Shown here piece after piece: positions 8,318 to 17,562 of a stretch of 64,000 bases of DNA. Source of the stretch: Candidatus Binataceae bacterium (GTDB lineage: Bacteria > Desulfobacterota > Binatia > Binatales > Binataceae); NCBI GenBank assembly GCA_035294265.1, contig DATGLK010000063.1, forward strand, positions 1 through 64,000. Reading direction: 5' to 3'. Both the position numbers and the translations under genes were made by a program. Position 1 is the stretch's first letter. Every line of letters begins with the position of its first letter. Under the pieces are notes generated by a model. That model saw only the letters and a list, made by a program, of their open reading frames with translations. It was not told where the DNA came from and did no database searches.

Positions 8318-10021
8318 CTACTGTCGCTGGCGCAGGCGCTCCAGCGGACGGGTATTGAGCACGTCGCCCGGTTCCAGCCATCCGCGCCGGGCCTGATTGA
8401 CGCCCAACTCCAGCATTGAGAAGTCGCGCGGATGGTGGGAGTCGCTGGATATCACCAGCTTTACCCCGGCTTGCTTGGCTGCGATGCAAGCGTTGTCGGT
8501 CAGGTCCAGCCGCTCGGCTTGAGAGTTCACTTCCAGCGCGCAACCCTCCTCGCGCGCGACGCGTAGCACCTCGGCTAGGTCGAAGTCGCTCGGATCGCGA
8601 CCGCTCAGCAGCCGGCCGCTGGGATGGCCGATTACGTCAACATGCGGGTTGCGAATGGCCCCGATTAAGCGGGCCGTCATCTGGGCAGCAGGCTGGTTGA
8701 GTTTGTAATGAACCGAGGCCACGACCCAGTCCAGTTCCTCCAGGGCCTCGTCGGGCAGATCCAGGTTCCCGTCCTCCATGATGTCAACTTCGATTCCGCG
8801 CAGCAGTCGGAGGCCGTTCAGGTGGCGCTGCACCCGTTCGATTTCGCGCCCCTGTTCACGCAGGCGCGCCGGATCTAGCCCGTGCGCCATCGCCAAGCGG
8901 CGCGAATGGTCAGTGACGGCGAGGTATTCCAATCCCAGCTCGCGCGCGCGCCGCGCCATCTCCTCGATCGAAGCTCGCCCATCGGTGTAGGTGGAATGGC
9001 TGTGCAGGTCGCCGCGCAGATCGCCACGTGCAATCAGGTGGGGTAGTCGCCCGGCTTGCGCGGCCTCGATTTCGCCGCGGTCCTCGCGCAATTCCGGTGC
9101 GATCCAAGGCAATCCCAGGGCAAGATAGACTTCCTCTTCGCTGGCGGCGGCGACCGGGGTGTGGCCGCGGAACAGCCCGTATTCGTTCAGCAGCAGTCCC
9201 TTGCTCTGGGCCAGACGGCGCAGATGCACGCAATGAGCCTGTGAACCGGTGAAATAGATCAGCGCCGCGCCGTAGCTGGCCGCGGGTACCACGCGCAGAT
9301 CCACTTGCAATCCGCTGCTTAGAACCAGGCTGGTCTTGGTTTCGCCCTGACCCAATATCTGCTTAATCCCGGGGAAATGTACGAAACGATCCATCACGGC
9401 CAACGGTTGATCGGACAGCGCCAGTAGATCGAGATCGCCCACCGTGTCGCGCCGGCGGCGAAAACTGCCCGCGACGGTGACTTCACTCAATGTCGGCAGC
9501 GCACGCAGGTATTCCACCAGGGCCTGTGCCGTTTGGGCGGCCAGAGCATACATCAGACGCGACGGTGTCGCCGCGGCGGGCTCCTCCAGCGCCGCCGCCA
9601 GTTGTTGTTCCATCTTGGCCCCGAAGCCACGCAAGCTCCGCAGGGCGCCTGACTCGATGGCGCGCTTGAGATCGGCGACATTGCGAATCTGCAACTGCTC
9701 GCTGAGCATGCGTACTCGTTTGGGACCTAAAGCGGGTAGTCGCAGCAGGGCCACCAGGCCGGGCGAGATACGACTGCTGAGTTCGCGATGCAGTTCCAGG
9801 TCGCCGCTGGTAAGCAGCTCATGAAGTTTGGCGGCGAGATCCGCACCGATCCCGGGCAGGTGGCGCAATTGCTCGGGTGTCATCGCGGCCAGCGGTTCGG
9901 GATGGTCGCGCACGGTGCGCGCGGCGTTACGATAGGCACGCACTCGGAAGAAGTTGTCTTCGCTGACCTCCAGCATGTCCGCGATTTCATCCAGCACCTT
10001 GGCGATTTCGTGATTCTGCAT
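8318..10021 (-). CDS. polX: DNA polymerase X family protein with PHP domain (PolX)
   Basis: 567 aa from ATG 10021, the standard PolX length; an upstream in-frame start would add ten unconserved residues. Domain order: an N-terminal helical 8-kDa-like part with two helix-hairpin-helix motifs (LPGIGADLAAKL, LPALGPKRV), a palm with GSFRRRRDTVGDLDLL carrying the GD-D catalytic acids, then a C-terminal PHP phosphoesterase beginning LRGDLHSHSTYTDG with a later VTDHS. The family fills short gaps in base-excision repair, and the PHP domain gives 3'-5' exonuclease or phosphatase activity. It is monocistronic, convergent with the Rieske gene and divergent from the MAPEG gene. Confidence 0.93.
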   Translation of the reverse strand: MQNHEIAKVLDEIADMLEVSEDNFFRVRAYRNAARTVRDHPEPLAAMTPEQLRHLPGIGADLAAKLHELLTSGDLELHRELSSRISPGLVALLRLPALGPKRVRMLSEQLQIRNVADLKRAIESGALRSLRGFGAKMEQQLAAALEEPAAATPSRLMYALAAQTAQALVEYLRALPTLSEVTVAGSFRRRRDTVGDLDLLALSDQPLAVMDRFVHFPGIKQILGQGETKTSLVLSSGLQVDLRVVPAASYGAALIYFTGSQAHCVHLRRLAQSKGLLLNEYGLFRGHTPVAAASEEEVYLALGLPWIAPELREDRGEIEAAQAGRLPHLIARGDLRGDLHSHSTYTDGRASIEEMARRARELGLEYLAVTDHSRRLAMAHGLDPARLREQGREIERVQRHLNGLRLLRGIEVDIMEDGNLDLPDEALEELDWVVASVHYKLNQPAAQMTARLIGAIRNPHVDVIGHPSGRLLSGRDPSDFDLAEVLRVAREEGCALEVNSQAERLDLTDNACIAAKQAGVKLVISSDSHHPRDFSMLELGVNQARRGWLEPGDVLNTRPLERLRQRQ

Positions 10022-10160
10022 CGTGCCGCTCTCTTTGTGCCAAGCTTGCAAAACCCCATCCTAGCGCAGCCCCGAGGCTTCGTGGCAACGTTTCGGCGTG
10101 TCGCTGCCCTGGCCGATGGGCGGAGAGCGCCAGCTTTGGATCTCGTCGGAGGAAACAAAA

Positions 10161-10541
10161 ATGGCCGCAGTGGAGCTCGTTCTGACCTTGGCCTTGATCG
10201 AGTACTGGTTGATGGGCTTTCTGGCGGGGCGCGCGCGCCTAAAGTACGGTGTAGCGGCTCCGGCTACCAGCGGCCATCCAACCTTCGAGCGCTACTATCG
10301 AGTTCATCAAAACACCTTGGAACAACTGATGGTCTTCGTGCCCGCCCTGTTGATTTTCGCGCTCGGTGGCGAAATCGAAGGCGCGATCGTTCTGGGCGCG
10401 CTGTTCATTTTGGCCCGCCTGATTTATGCCGTGGGCTACATCAGGAATCCCGATTTGCGCTATTACGGCGCCGGCGCGACCAGCTTGATTAATGGAGTTC
10501 TGCTGGTTGGCGCTCTGATCGTGCTCAGTCACCGGCTATAG
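10161..10541 (+). CDS. MAPEG family membrane protein
   Basis: 126 aa from ATG 10161, which has a GGAGGA ribosome-binding site. Four hydrophobic helices are visible. FERYYRVHQNTLEQLMVF matches the MAPEG signature (membrane-associated proteins in eicosanoid and glutathione metabolism), where the R-x-x-x-N-x-x-E helix forms the glutathione site. Bacterial members act as membrane glutathione transferases or peroxidases. It stands alone between polX (divergent) and the TPP enzyme gene. The family is clear; the enzymatic activity is not proven. Confidence 0.85.
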   Translation: MAAVELVLTLALIEYWLMGFLAGRARLKYGVAAPATSGHPTFERYYRVHQNTLEQLMVFVPALLIFALGGEIEGAIVLGALFILARLIYAVGYIRNPDLRYYGAGATSLINGVLLVGALIVLSHRL

Positions 10542-10733
10542 CCGGTCGGCTGCTCCGCAAGCTGCGGCCTCCGACTTAACCGGTAGACGATCGCCCTCAA
10601 CCTTGCGAATCGTGGCCTGCTTAATCTATTAGGAAGAAGCGGCAGCTCAGCGAATGACGTCAAGTTTCCCGGGGGTGGGCCGGCCCGCAGCTTGCCCCGC
10701 AGCCTGCCGAGGTCCGGAGCCAAGGAGGAGCCG

Positions 10734-12626
10734 ATGCGAGATTTGGTCAAGTGCTATCTGGACCAGGGCATTTCCCGTCGTGAACTGATGAAGGGATTGG
10801 GTGCCGTCGGCCTCAGTGCGATGGCCGCGCGCACCGTGGCGCGGGCCTTGGCCCCTGTCAGCGCCGAGGCCGCCGATGTCAGCGGCTCCGCTGCGGCTCA
10901 GCAGGTGAGCGGCACGGGCGGCAAGCTGCTGGTGGAGCAGTTGCGGATGGCAGGAGTCGAGTATCTGTTTTTCAATCCCTCCACCGGCGATGCGCCGATC
11001 TACGACGCCCTGGCCGACAATCCCGTGATTCAGCTCATCAAGGGGGTGCAGGAAGGGGCGGTGGTGGCGATGGCCGACGGCTACGCGCGGCTGTCGGGCA
11101 AGACCGGGGTGGTGAGCGTGGCCAATATCGGGCTGCCCAACGCCATGACCCAAATGGTCAACAGCTTCAAGGACCGCATCCCGCTGCTGGTCTGCGTGGC
11201 CGCCTTCGGACAGAAGCAGCTGGGGCGCGATGGCCCCCAGGATTACGAGCATCAGGAAGTGATGCTCGAGCCGATCACCAAATGGTATTGGTTGGCGCAA
11301 AGCGCTGCCGGCATCCCCGAGAGCACGCGGCGGGCGCTGAAATTTGCCGCTACTCCGCCCGGCGGGCCGGTCTTTCTTTCCATTCCGGACAACGAGTTGG
11401 CCGCCCAGGCCAGCGCTACCGTAATTGATCAATCGCTGTTCAACGTGGCGATGAGAATTCGGCCGGCGCGCGCCGACGTGCAGCGGGTGGCGCGGATGTT
11501 GATCGAAGCTCACAATCCGCTGCTCTCGGTGGGTGACGAAGTAACCATGTGCCGGGCCGAGCCCGAGGTGCTCGAACTGGCCCAATTGCTGGCTTTACCA
11601 GTAGCCGGGCAAGCCGAATTTGGGGTCTGGTCCAAGCCTTTTCCGACCCGTAATCCGCTCTACATCGGGCCGATGCTCAGGCAGATGACCTTTCCTGGTC
11701 GGATCGATGTACATCTCAATCTGGGTAATCCCTACGGCGAGCGCTCGATGCCAGGGACGTTCCTGGTTTCCATCCGCCGCGATCCCACCAGCTTGGCTCG
11801 GGTATCGCCGGTGGATTTGCCGTTGGTGGCCGACCTGAAGCTGGCGACGGCCGACCTGGTGGCCGCGATCAAGAGTCAGGCCACCGCCCAGCGGCTGCGC
11901 GGGATTGCCGACGCGCGCAAAGCCAGAATCGACGCCTACAGCGCCGGAATGGCGCGGCTGCGCCAGACCATCGCCCACGATCTGTGGCAGGGTTCCCCCA
12001 TCAGCTTGGAGCGATTGGGAGTGGAGTTGGAAGAAGGGCTGGACAAGAACACGATTTGGGTCACTGACGCCGACTCGGGAAAGAACATGGACCCGCTAAT
12101 GTCGTTCGGCGGCAATGACAAGACCTATGTCGGCACAGGCCCCAACGTGTTGGGCTGGGCGATGGCGGCTGGGCTGGGGGCCAAGCTGGCCCGTCCCGAT
12201 CAGCCGGTAGTGGCGGTGGTCGGCGACGGCAGCTTTTTATTCAGTGGGCCGCAACCCTTGTGGAGTCTGGCGCGCTATCAGGCCCCGGTTCTGGTCCTGG
12301 TGCTCAACAACCGCAGCTACAACAATGAGCGCAACCGGATTTGGACCTTCAGCGGCGGCGGTCAGTTTCAACGGGGGCTGGACATGACCTGCTACAACGG
12401 CAGCCCTGACGTGGACTTCGTCAAGGCCGCCGAGGCGTTCGGGGTGGAGGGGGAAAAGATCGACCGGCCCGAGCAAATCAGGGAGGCGCTTAAACGCGGC
12501 CAACAGGTCTGCGTCGCGGGTCGCCCATACCTGTTGGAAATCGAGGTCAAGCGCGAAGGGGTGGGCGCGGCCTCGCAATGGTACCCGGCGTTTTCGATCG
12601 CGCAAAAGCGCACGCAGAAGGTGTAA
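10734..12626 (+). CDS. Thiamine-diphosphate-dependent enzyme with twin-arginine-type leader
   Basis: 630 aa from ATG 10734, which has a strong AAGGAGGAG ribosome-binding site; an earlier in-frame start adds only 14 residues. Residues 14-20 are SRRELMK, followed by hydrophobic GLGAVGLSAMAA, a twin-arginine (Tat) type signal. Then comes a full acetolactate-synthase/benzoylformate-decarboxylase-like fold: a TPP-binding N-domain with catalytic Glu107 (GVQEGAVVAMADGYAR), a central domain, and a C-terminal domain with GDGS near 496 and NN near 524, the Mg-TPP motif. Enzymes of this family are normally cytoplasmic; export of a folded, cofactor-loaded protein would fit Tat. The next gene, 2 bp downstream, encodes an exported diheme cytochrome c, hinting at an oxidative rather than a simple decarboxylase role. 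The substrate is unknown. Confidence 0.88.
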   Translation: MRDLVKCYLDQGISRRELMKGLGAVGLSAMAARTVARALAPVSAEAADVSGSAAAQQVSGTGGKLLVEQLRMAGVEYLFFNPSTGDAPIYDALADNPVIQLIKGVQEGAVVAMADGYARLSGKTGVVSVANIGLPNAMTQMVNSFKDRIPLLVCVAAFGQKQLGRDGPQDYEHQEVMLEPITKWYWLAQSAAGIPESTRRALKFAATPPGGPVFLSIPDNELAAQASATVIDQSLFNVAMRIRPARADVQRVARMLIEAHNPLLSVGDEVTMCRAEPEVLELAQLLALPVAGQAEFGVWSKPFPTRNPLYIGPMLRQMTFPGRIDVHLNLGNPYGERSMPGTFLVSIRRDPTSLARVSPVDLPLVADLKLATADLVAAIKSQATAQRLRGIADARKARIDAYSAGMARLRQTIAHDLWQGSPISLERLGVELEEGLDKNTIWVTDADSGKNMDPLMSFGGNDKTYVGTGPNVLGWAMAAGLGAKLARPDQPVVAVVGDGSFLFSGPQPLWSLARYQAPVLVLVLNNRSYNNERNRIWTFSGGGQFQRGLDMTCYNGSPDVDFVKAAEAFGVEGEKIDRPEQIREALKRGQQVCVAGRPYLLEIEVKREGVGAASQWYPAFSIAQKRTQKV

Positions 12627-12628
12627 CC

Positions 12629-13153
12629 ATGCGTCGAAGTCTGCTGATGGCGACATTCGCCTCATTGATTGCCGCGGCCACGCCGCTTCACGCCCAAACC
12701 GCCGAAGGACGCGCGGTTAAATTACCCCCAGGTGCGGGTGCCAACCTAGTCGGCGTCGCCTGCTCGCAATGTCATTCACTGAGCGCTATCACCCATCTGC
12801 GCCAGGGTCGCCGCGCCTGGCGCGACGAGCTTTACGTGATGATTCTGCGCGGAGCCCAGGTGCAACCGCAGGATGTTGAGCCGATGGTGACCTATTTGAG
12901 CGCTCACTTCGGTCCGGGCGTGCCTTATCCGGGCGCGCCGGGGCCGACGGTTAACCTGCCCAATGGCGCAGGCAAGGAACTAGTCCAAGGTGTGTGCGGC
13001 ATCTGTCATTCCCTGGATCGTGTGACCGCGGGCAAGCGTTCCAAAGCGCAATGGCAAGCGATCGTGGCGCAGATGATTTATCTGGGCGCGCCGCTGGCTC
13101 CATCCCAGGCCAGTGAGGTCACCGAGTACCTGAGTGCCAATTTCGCTCCCTGA
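12629..13153 (+). CDS. Exported diheme c-type cytochrome
   Basis: 174 aa from ATG 12629. The signal peptide is MRRSLLMATF-ASLIAAATP with a LHAQ cleavage region near residue 22. Two haem-binding motifs are present, CSQCH at 45-49 and CGICH at 123-127, each followed by a similar stretch (W-x-V/I-x-x-M-I, then YLS-x-x-F), so the protein is an internal duplication of one small cytochrome fold. Candidate axial Met residues are in VMILRGA and QMIYLGA. It is translationally close to the TPP enzyme (2-bp gap) and probably accepts its electrons in the periplasm. Partner and redox role are inferred from gene order only. Confidence 0.9.
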   Translation: MRRSLLMATFASLIAAATPLHAQTAEGRAVKLPPGAGANLVGVACSQCHSLSAITHLRQGRRAWRDELYVMILRGAQVQPQDVEPMVTYLSAHFGPGVPYPGAPGPTVNLPNGAGKELVQGVCGICHSLDRVTAGKRSKAQWQAIVAQMIYLGAPLAPSQASEVTEYLSANFAP

Positions 13154-13255
13154 CCCGAGCGATCGCCGGAAGCCACCGTCCTAGTACCCTCCAGCCCCGG
13201 CTTTGCTATTTTGATGGCAACGGGGAAGGGAGTGAAAAAAATTGAGGTCAGGACC

Positions 13256-13987
13256 ATGGTACGGATCGCCGAAATAGCGCCCAACGTGTTTCAACTCTCT
13301 CTCTACGTCGCTGAGTTGCAACTTCCCTTCAACGAGTTCCTCGTCGTGGATGACGAGCCGCTGCTCTTCCATACCGGCCATCGCCGCAGCTTCGAGATGG
13401 TGCGTCAGGCGCTGGCTGCGATCGTCGATCCAGCCAGCCTGCGCTGGATTGGCTTCAGCCATTTCGAGGCTGATGAATGCGGCGCACTCAATCAATGGTT
13501 GGCGCTGGCCCCGCGCGCTCAGCCGCTGTGCGGAATACTAGCGGCGCGCACTAGTGTGGCGGACTACGCCGACCGGCCGCCACGCGCGCTGGCTGCGGGC
13601 GAGGTGATTGCCACCGGCGCTCGTCGCTTCGTCTTTCAACGTACGCCTCATGTGCCGCACGGCTGGGAGGCGGGCTTGCTGTTCGAACAAACCGGCCGAC
13701 TTCTGTTCTGCTCTGATCTGCTCGGCCAGCGCGGCGACCAGGGCGCGCTGACCCATGGCAGCGTGGCCGAACAGTCGGTCCAAGCGCTAATTCAAATGCA
13801 AGCAGGCCCTATGGCGAACTCAATTCCCTATACGCCGTATACCGATACGATATTGCGCCGCTTGGCAGCGCTGCGGCCGGCCCTGATCGCGCCGATGCAT
13901 GGGCCCGCCTTTGAAGGTGATGGTGAGCGGGAATTGCAGGACTATGCCCAGGGGCTGGCAGGCGCTCTAGGCAGCGCTCAAGCCTGA
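13256..13987 (+). CDS. Metallo-beta-lactamase-fold protein, flavodiiron (ODP)-like
   Basis: 243 aa from ATG 13256, with GAGG eight bases upstream; longer in-frame starts exist but add a poorly conserved leader. The fold and ligand order match the oxygen-reducing domain of flavodiiron proteins: HFEADE, a central HVPHGWEAG, CSDLLG, and PMHGPAF near the C-terminus. In classic flavodiiron proteins the first motif is HxExDH; here the last His is Glu. There is no flavodoxin domain. Such stand-alone ODP-like proteins serve as O2/NO reductases or sensors. It lies about 100 bp after the cytochrome gene on the same strand and could belong to the same redox unit. Confidence 0.8.
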   Translation: MVRIAEIAPNVFQLSLYVAELQLPFNEFLVVDDEPLLFHTGHRRSFEMVRQALAAIVDPASLRWIGFSHFEADECGALNQWLALAPRAQPLCGILAARTSVADYADRPPRALAAGEVIATGARRFVFQRTPHVPHGWEAGLLFEQTGRLLFCSDLLGQRGDQGALTHGSVAEQSVQALIQMQAGPMANSIPYTPYTDTILRRLAALRPALIAPMHGPAFEGDGERELQDYAQGLAGALGSAQA

Positions 13988-14027
13988 GTCACGAGCCAGG
14001 CGCTGGTCCGAGTTGGGATTTTGCGTC

Positions 14028-16232
14028 TCAGGCGCGAATTTCCACTGTGACCGCGCTAGCTTTTTGCAGTATTTCGACCGCTGCGCCGGAGCCCGAGGCC
14101 GGTCGGCGGGCCATCAAGGAGACCGCGTTGCCAGCGACCTGGATGTTGTCGATCTGCAGCCAATCAAGCCACACCGGAATCGAGGGAGAATCAAGCACCA
14201 AGCGCTGATCGTGGGAATCGATCTGCAAGCCCAGAAGCGAGCCGAAAATCGAAAATATACTGGCGGCGGCCCAGGCTTGGGGGTGGCAGGCGACCGGGTA
14301 GGGCACTGGACCCAGGGTGGGCTCACGCTGAAAGCCGCAAAAGAGTTCGGGCAAACTGCCTTGAATTTGTCCGGCCGCCTCCAGCAGGCCACTAGCGAGT
14401 TGCAGGGCTCGAGCGCGCTGATGGGATCGTGCAAGTCCCAGCACGGCGATCGCGTTGTCGTGGGGCCAAACCGAGCCGTTGTGATAGCTCATCGGATTGT
14501 AACGCCGTTCGCGGGCGCTCAAAGTTCGCAAACCCCAACCCGAAAACATATCGTCGGCCAGCAGCCGCTGCCCCACCGCTTCGGCCTGGTCCTGGTCGAG
14601 CAGGCCCAAGGCCAGGCAGTGGGCGGCGTTTGACGCCATCACGCGGCAAGGTTTTTTGTAGCCATCCAGGGCTAGGGCGACGGTGCCTTCGGCATCCAGC
14701 CAGAAGTCGCGGTTGAAATTATGCCGCAAGCGGGCGGCATCCTCTTCCAGGCGCGCACTTAGGCTATCGTCACCCAGGCGCGCGGCTACTTCGGCGATTG
14801 CCAGGTAGGCGCCATAGACGTAAGCCTGGACCTCACAGAGCGCGATCGGCGCGCGCGCCAATGTTCCGTCGGCGTGGGAGATGGAGTCGTGCGAATCTTT
14901 CCAGCCCTGGTTGGCCAAGCCACGGGGAGTCTCGCGCTGATATTCTATGTAACCGTCCCCGTCGCGGTCGCCGTAGGTCGAGATCCATCGCAGTGCTCGC
15001 TGGACGTTGGGCCATAATTCTTGTGCCAAGCCGAGGTCGGCGGTAGCCGCGACGTAACGACCAAGCAGAATTAAGAACAACGGGGTGCCATCCACGCTGC
15101 CGTAATAACGACCGAAGGGAACCTCGCCCAGGCGCGCCATTTCGCCCGCGCGTACCTCGTGCACGATTTTGCCCGGCTCTTCATCGCTGGCGGGGTTTAC
15201 ACGTTGCCCCTGCAGCGTAGCCAGGGTGCGTAAGGTCCCGGCCGCTAGCGCCGGACTAAAGCTGTTCATCGACAGCGCGGTCAGCAGGCTGTCACGGCCG
15301 AAGAGGGTGGCGAACCAGGGAATTCCCGCGATGATTCTCACTCCGCGGGAGCTGGGCGTGGTTAACATCGCCAAGTCTGAAAGCGAGGCCTCCAAGGTGA
15401 GGTTCATCGCCTGACTGCTGGTTCGGATGCGCGCGCTGCGCTGGATCAAGCCGCGAGTCTCGGCCTGGCGTTGAGCCAGCGCGGCATCGAAGCCTTGCCA
15501 GGGCAGGCGCGGGCTGGGCCGTACTGGCGGGCCGAAATCCAGCATCGCGCTAATCTCGGCTTCCAGCACCGCGGTTTGTTCGGGCTCCAGGCGGATGTGA
15601 AATTCGGCTTGGCGCTCGCTGATAGCGTCGGGGGCGGGGGCGAAAGCCAACCGCGTCACGCGCATCACCTCATCCAAGCCCAAGTAGCGCAGGCGAACTT
15701 CCCGCGCCGCCATCCAGGGCTCCAACCGCTGGCCACGAGCGTTGCGCGAAACCCCGCGAACCTCGAACAGGTCGGCGAAATCGGCGCCGTACAGAAAGCT
15801 CAAGGTGAGGTCGACTGCGGTACGGGAAAAATTGCGCACCGTGGTGCGATGGAACATCCGCGGGCTGAGCAGGACCCAGCCGCGCTCGATGTGGAGCGAG
15901 TCGCGCTCCAGTCGAATCACGTCACCCGCCGTACGCAAATCGGGATTGGTCAGATTGACGCGCAACTGAGCGTTGTCAGAGCTGACGTAGGAGTTGAGCA
16001 GATGAGGAAACTCGCCGCTGATGCGCAATTCGAAGCGGTTTAGGAAGCGCGTGTCGTCGTGAAAAAAGCCCATCGGCTCCAGCGGCGAACTGCTGATGTC
16101 GCCGCTGGCGTCGAAGATGCCGAAGCTATTTTGTCCCGCCAGGACGCGGGTGATACGCCGGGAAGCCAAGGAAGAGGCCAGCAGGTAGAAATCCTCGCCG
16201 ACCTTGATGAACGTCTCCACGCCTGCAGTCAA
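14028..16232 (-). CDS. Glycogen debranching enzyme-like (amylo-alpha-1,6-glucosidase family)
   Basis: 734 aa. The N-terminal half is the beta-rich GDE_N_bis type domain (SFGIFDASGDIS, then EPMGFFHDDTRFLNRFEL). The C-terminal half is an (alpha/alpha)6 glucosidase with GIPWFATLFGRDSL, NQGWKDSHDS near 440 and MSYHNGSVWPHDNA near 580, where the acidic catalytic residues of this clan lie. It hydrolyses alpha-1,6 branches or related glucosides in the cytoplasm. It follows a GT4 glycosyltransferase by 13 bp on the same strand, a pairing that suggests joint metabolism of a glucan or compatible solute. No glgB, glgA or glgP is in the window. Confidence 0.87.
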   Translation of the reverse strand: MTAGVETFIKVGEDFYLLASSLASRRITRVLAGQNSFGIFDASGDISSSPLEPMGFFHDDTRFLNRFELRISGEFPHLLNSYVSSDNAQLRVNLTNPDLRTAGDVIRLERDSLHIERGWVLLSPRMFHRTTVRNFSRTAVDLTLSFLYGADFADLFEVRGVSRNARGQRLEPWMAAREVRLRYLGLDEVMRVTRLAFAPAPDAISERQAEFHIRLEPEQTAVLEAEISAMLDFGPPVRPSPRLPWQGFDAALAQRQAETRGLIQRSARIRTSSQAMNLTLEASLSDLAMLTTPSSRGVRIIAGIPWFATLFGRDSLLTALSMNSFSPALAAGTLRTLATLQGQRVNPASDEEPGKIVHEVRAGEMARLGEVPFGRYYGSVDGTPLFLILLGRYVAATADLGLAQELWPNVQRALRWISTYGDRDGDGYIEYQRETPRGLANQGWKDSHDSISHADGTLARAPIALCEVQAYVYGAYLAIAEVAARLGDDSLSARLEEDAARLRHNFNRDFWLDAEGTVALALDGYKKPCRVMASNAAHCLALGLLDQDQAEAVGQRLLADDMFSGWGLRTLSARERRYNPMSYHNGSVWPHDNAIAVLGLARSHQRARALQLASGLLEAAGQIQGSLPELFCGFQREPTLGPVPYPVACHPQAWAAASIFSIFGSLLGLQIDSHDQRLVLDSPSIPVWLDWLQIDNIQVAGNAVSLMARRPASGSGAAVEILQKASAVTVEIRA

Positions 16233-16245
16233 ACTCCAGCCCGGG

Positions 16246-17376
16246 CTATTTGGGCGTGGCCAGCGCGCCGGGCGCTACCCCCGATCCAAGCGCAGGCGGC
16301 CGCGCCATCTGGCCCACCATGGCTATATGATACAGGCGCTCGTAGCTGTCAGCCATCGCTTCCACAGAAAAGCGCTGCTCGAACTCGCGCCGGCATTGGG
16401 CCCGGTCCAACCGGTCCAGAGCCGCAACCGCATCGGTCAATTCCTTAAGAGTGCTGGCGATCCAGCCGGTGGTACCGTGACGGATCAATTCGGGGACCGA
16501 ACCGCAAGGACGAGCAATCACCGGGGTACCGCAAGCCAGGGCTTCCGCTATCACCAGCCCGAAGGGCTCGGGCCAATTGATCGGAAACAGCAAGGCGCAG
16601 GCGCCACCCAGGAAAGCGCTTTTTTCGCTTTCGCCGATCTCGCCGATAAGCTCGATATCGGGAGGGGACAGGCGCGGTTTGATGACGGCCTCAAAGTAAT
16701 CCAGAGTGCTGTTATCCACCTTGGCGGCTAGCTTGAGCGGGAGGCCGCTGAGGCGGGCAATCTCGATCGCCAGATCGGGGCGCTTTTCGGGCGCGATGCG
16801 CCCCAGGAAGGCCAGATACTTACCGGCATGAGGACTGTATTTGAGAAGCTGGCGCGGGAGACCGTGGTAGGCGGTGCCCAGCCAATTAAGATCGGGCAGC
16901 GGCCGGCGTTGAGCGTTGCTGACGGAGACCAGGGGCGCATCGCGATAACGCCGGTAAATGATGTGTGCTTCCGGCTGGTCCAGGCTGGCATGGAGCGTGG
17001 AGAGAGTCGGAGTTTTGACCAGCCCGGCGTAAGGTAGAGCCCAGAAATCGACGTGGGAGTGAATCACATCGAATTGCTCAGCACGTTCAAAGACCCAACT
17101 GAGCATCGGCAATTGGTAAAGGTGCCCAAGATGCTCCAAACGGCGTAGCCGCAGCGCCTGCTCGAAACCTGGGACCAGGCGCGCGCTGGTCAAGGAGTCA
17201 CCCGATGCGCACAAGGTGACTTCATGGCCGCGCCGGACAAGCTCTTCGGTTAGGTAGGAGATCACGCGTTCAGTACCGCCGTACAGTTTGGGCGGTACGC
17301 TCTCATACAAGGGGGCGACCTGGGCGATTCGCAGTTTCTTCAGAGGCTTACCGACTAACGAAGCTTCTTCCCGCAT
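16246..17376 (-). CDS. Glycosyltransferase family 4 protein
   Basis: 376 aa GT-B enzyme. The N-terminal acceptor domain begins LRIAQVAPLYESVPPKLYGG with the Gly-rich loop. The C-terminal donor domain has YLAFLGRIAPEKRPDLAIE and the E-x7-E motif in EPFGLVIAEALACGTPVIA near residue 275. It retains the nucleotide-sugar-binding features of GT4. It is the first gene of a two-gene unit with the debranching-type enzyme, separated by 13 bp, so it probably builds or extends the glucoside that enzyme trims. Donor and acceptor are not predictable. Confidence 0.9.
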   Translation of the reverse strand: MREEASLVGKPLKKLRIAQVAPLYESVPPKLYGGTERVISYLTEELVRRGHEVTLCASGDSLTSARLVPGFEQALRLRRLEHLGHLYQLPMLSWVFERAEQFDVIHSHVDFWALPYAGLVKTPTLSTLHASLDQPEAHIIYRRYRDAPLVSVSNAQRRPLPDLNWLGTAYHGLPRQLLKYSPHAGKYLAFLGRIAPEKRPDLAIEIARLSGLPLKLAAKVDNSTLDYFEAVIKPRLSPPDIELIGEIGESEKSAFLGGACALLFPINWPEPFGLVIAEALACGTPVIARPCGSVPELIRHGTTGWIASTLKELTDAVAALDRLDRAQCRREFEQRFSVEAMADSYERLYHIAMVGQMARPPALGSGVAPGALATPK

Positions 17377-17562
17377 TCCATCTCCTAAGATCAGGCCCGG
17401 CTCAGGGGCAGAATGCCGCCTCTGTCAGGGGGGAGGGCAAAAGCTTATGCCTGGGCCGCAAGCCCTCGGAGCTGGGGCCAGGACCGGATAGGGCCTGGTC
17501 TTCTCATCTCCGCGGGGGTTTGACGTTATTAAATCTTATCGGGGACGGAGCGCGGGCGCAGT

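Noticed and set aside
10647-11585. 312-codon minus-strand frame opposite the TPP enzyme
   Set aside because: Composition is His/Gln/Gly-rich as expected for antisense of GC3-biased code; the plus strand holds the conserved TPP motifs.
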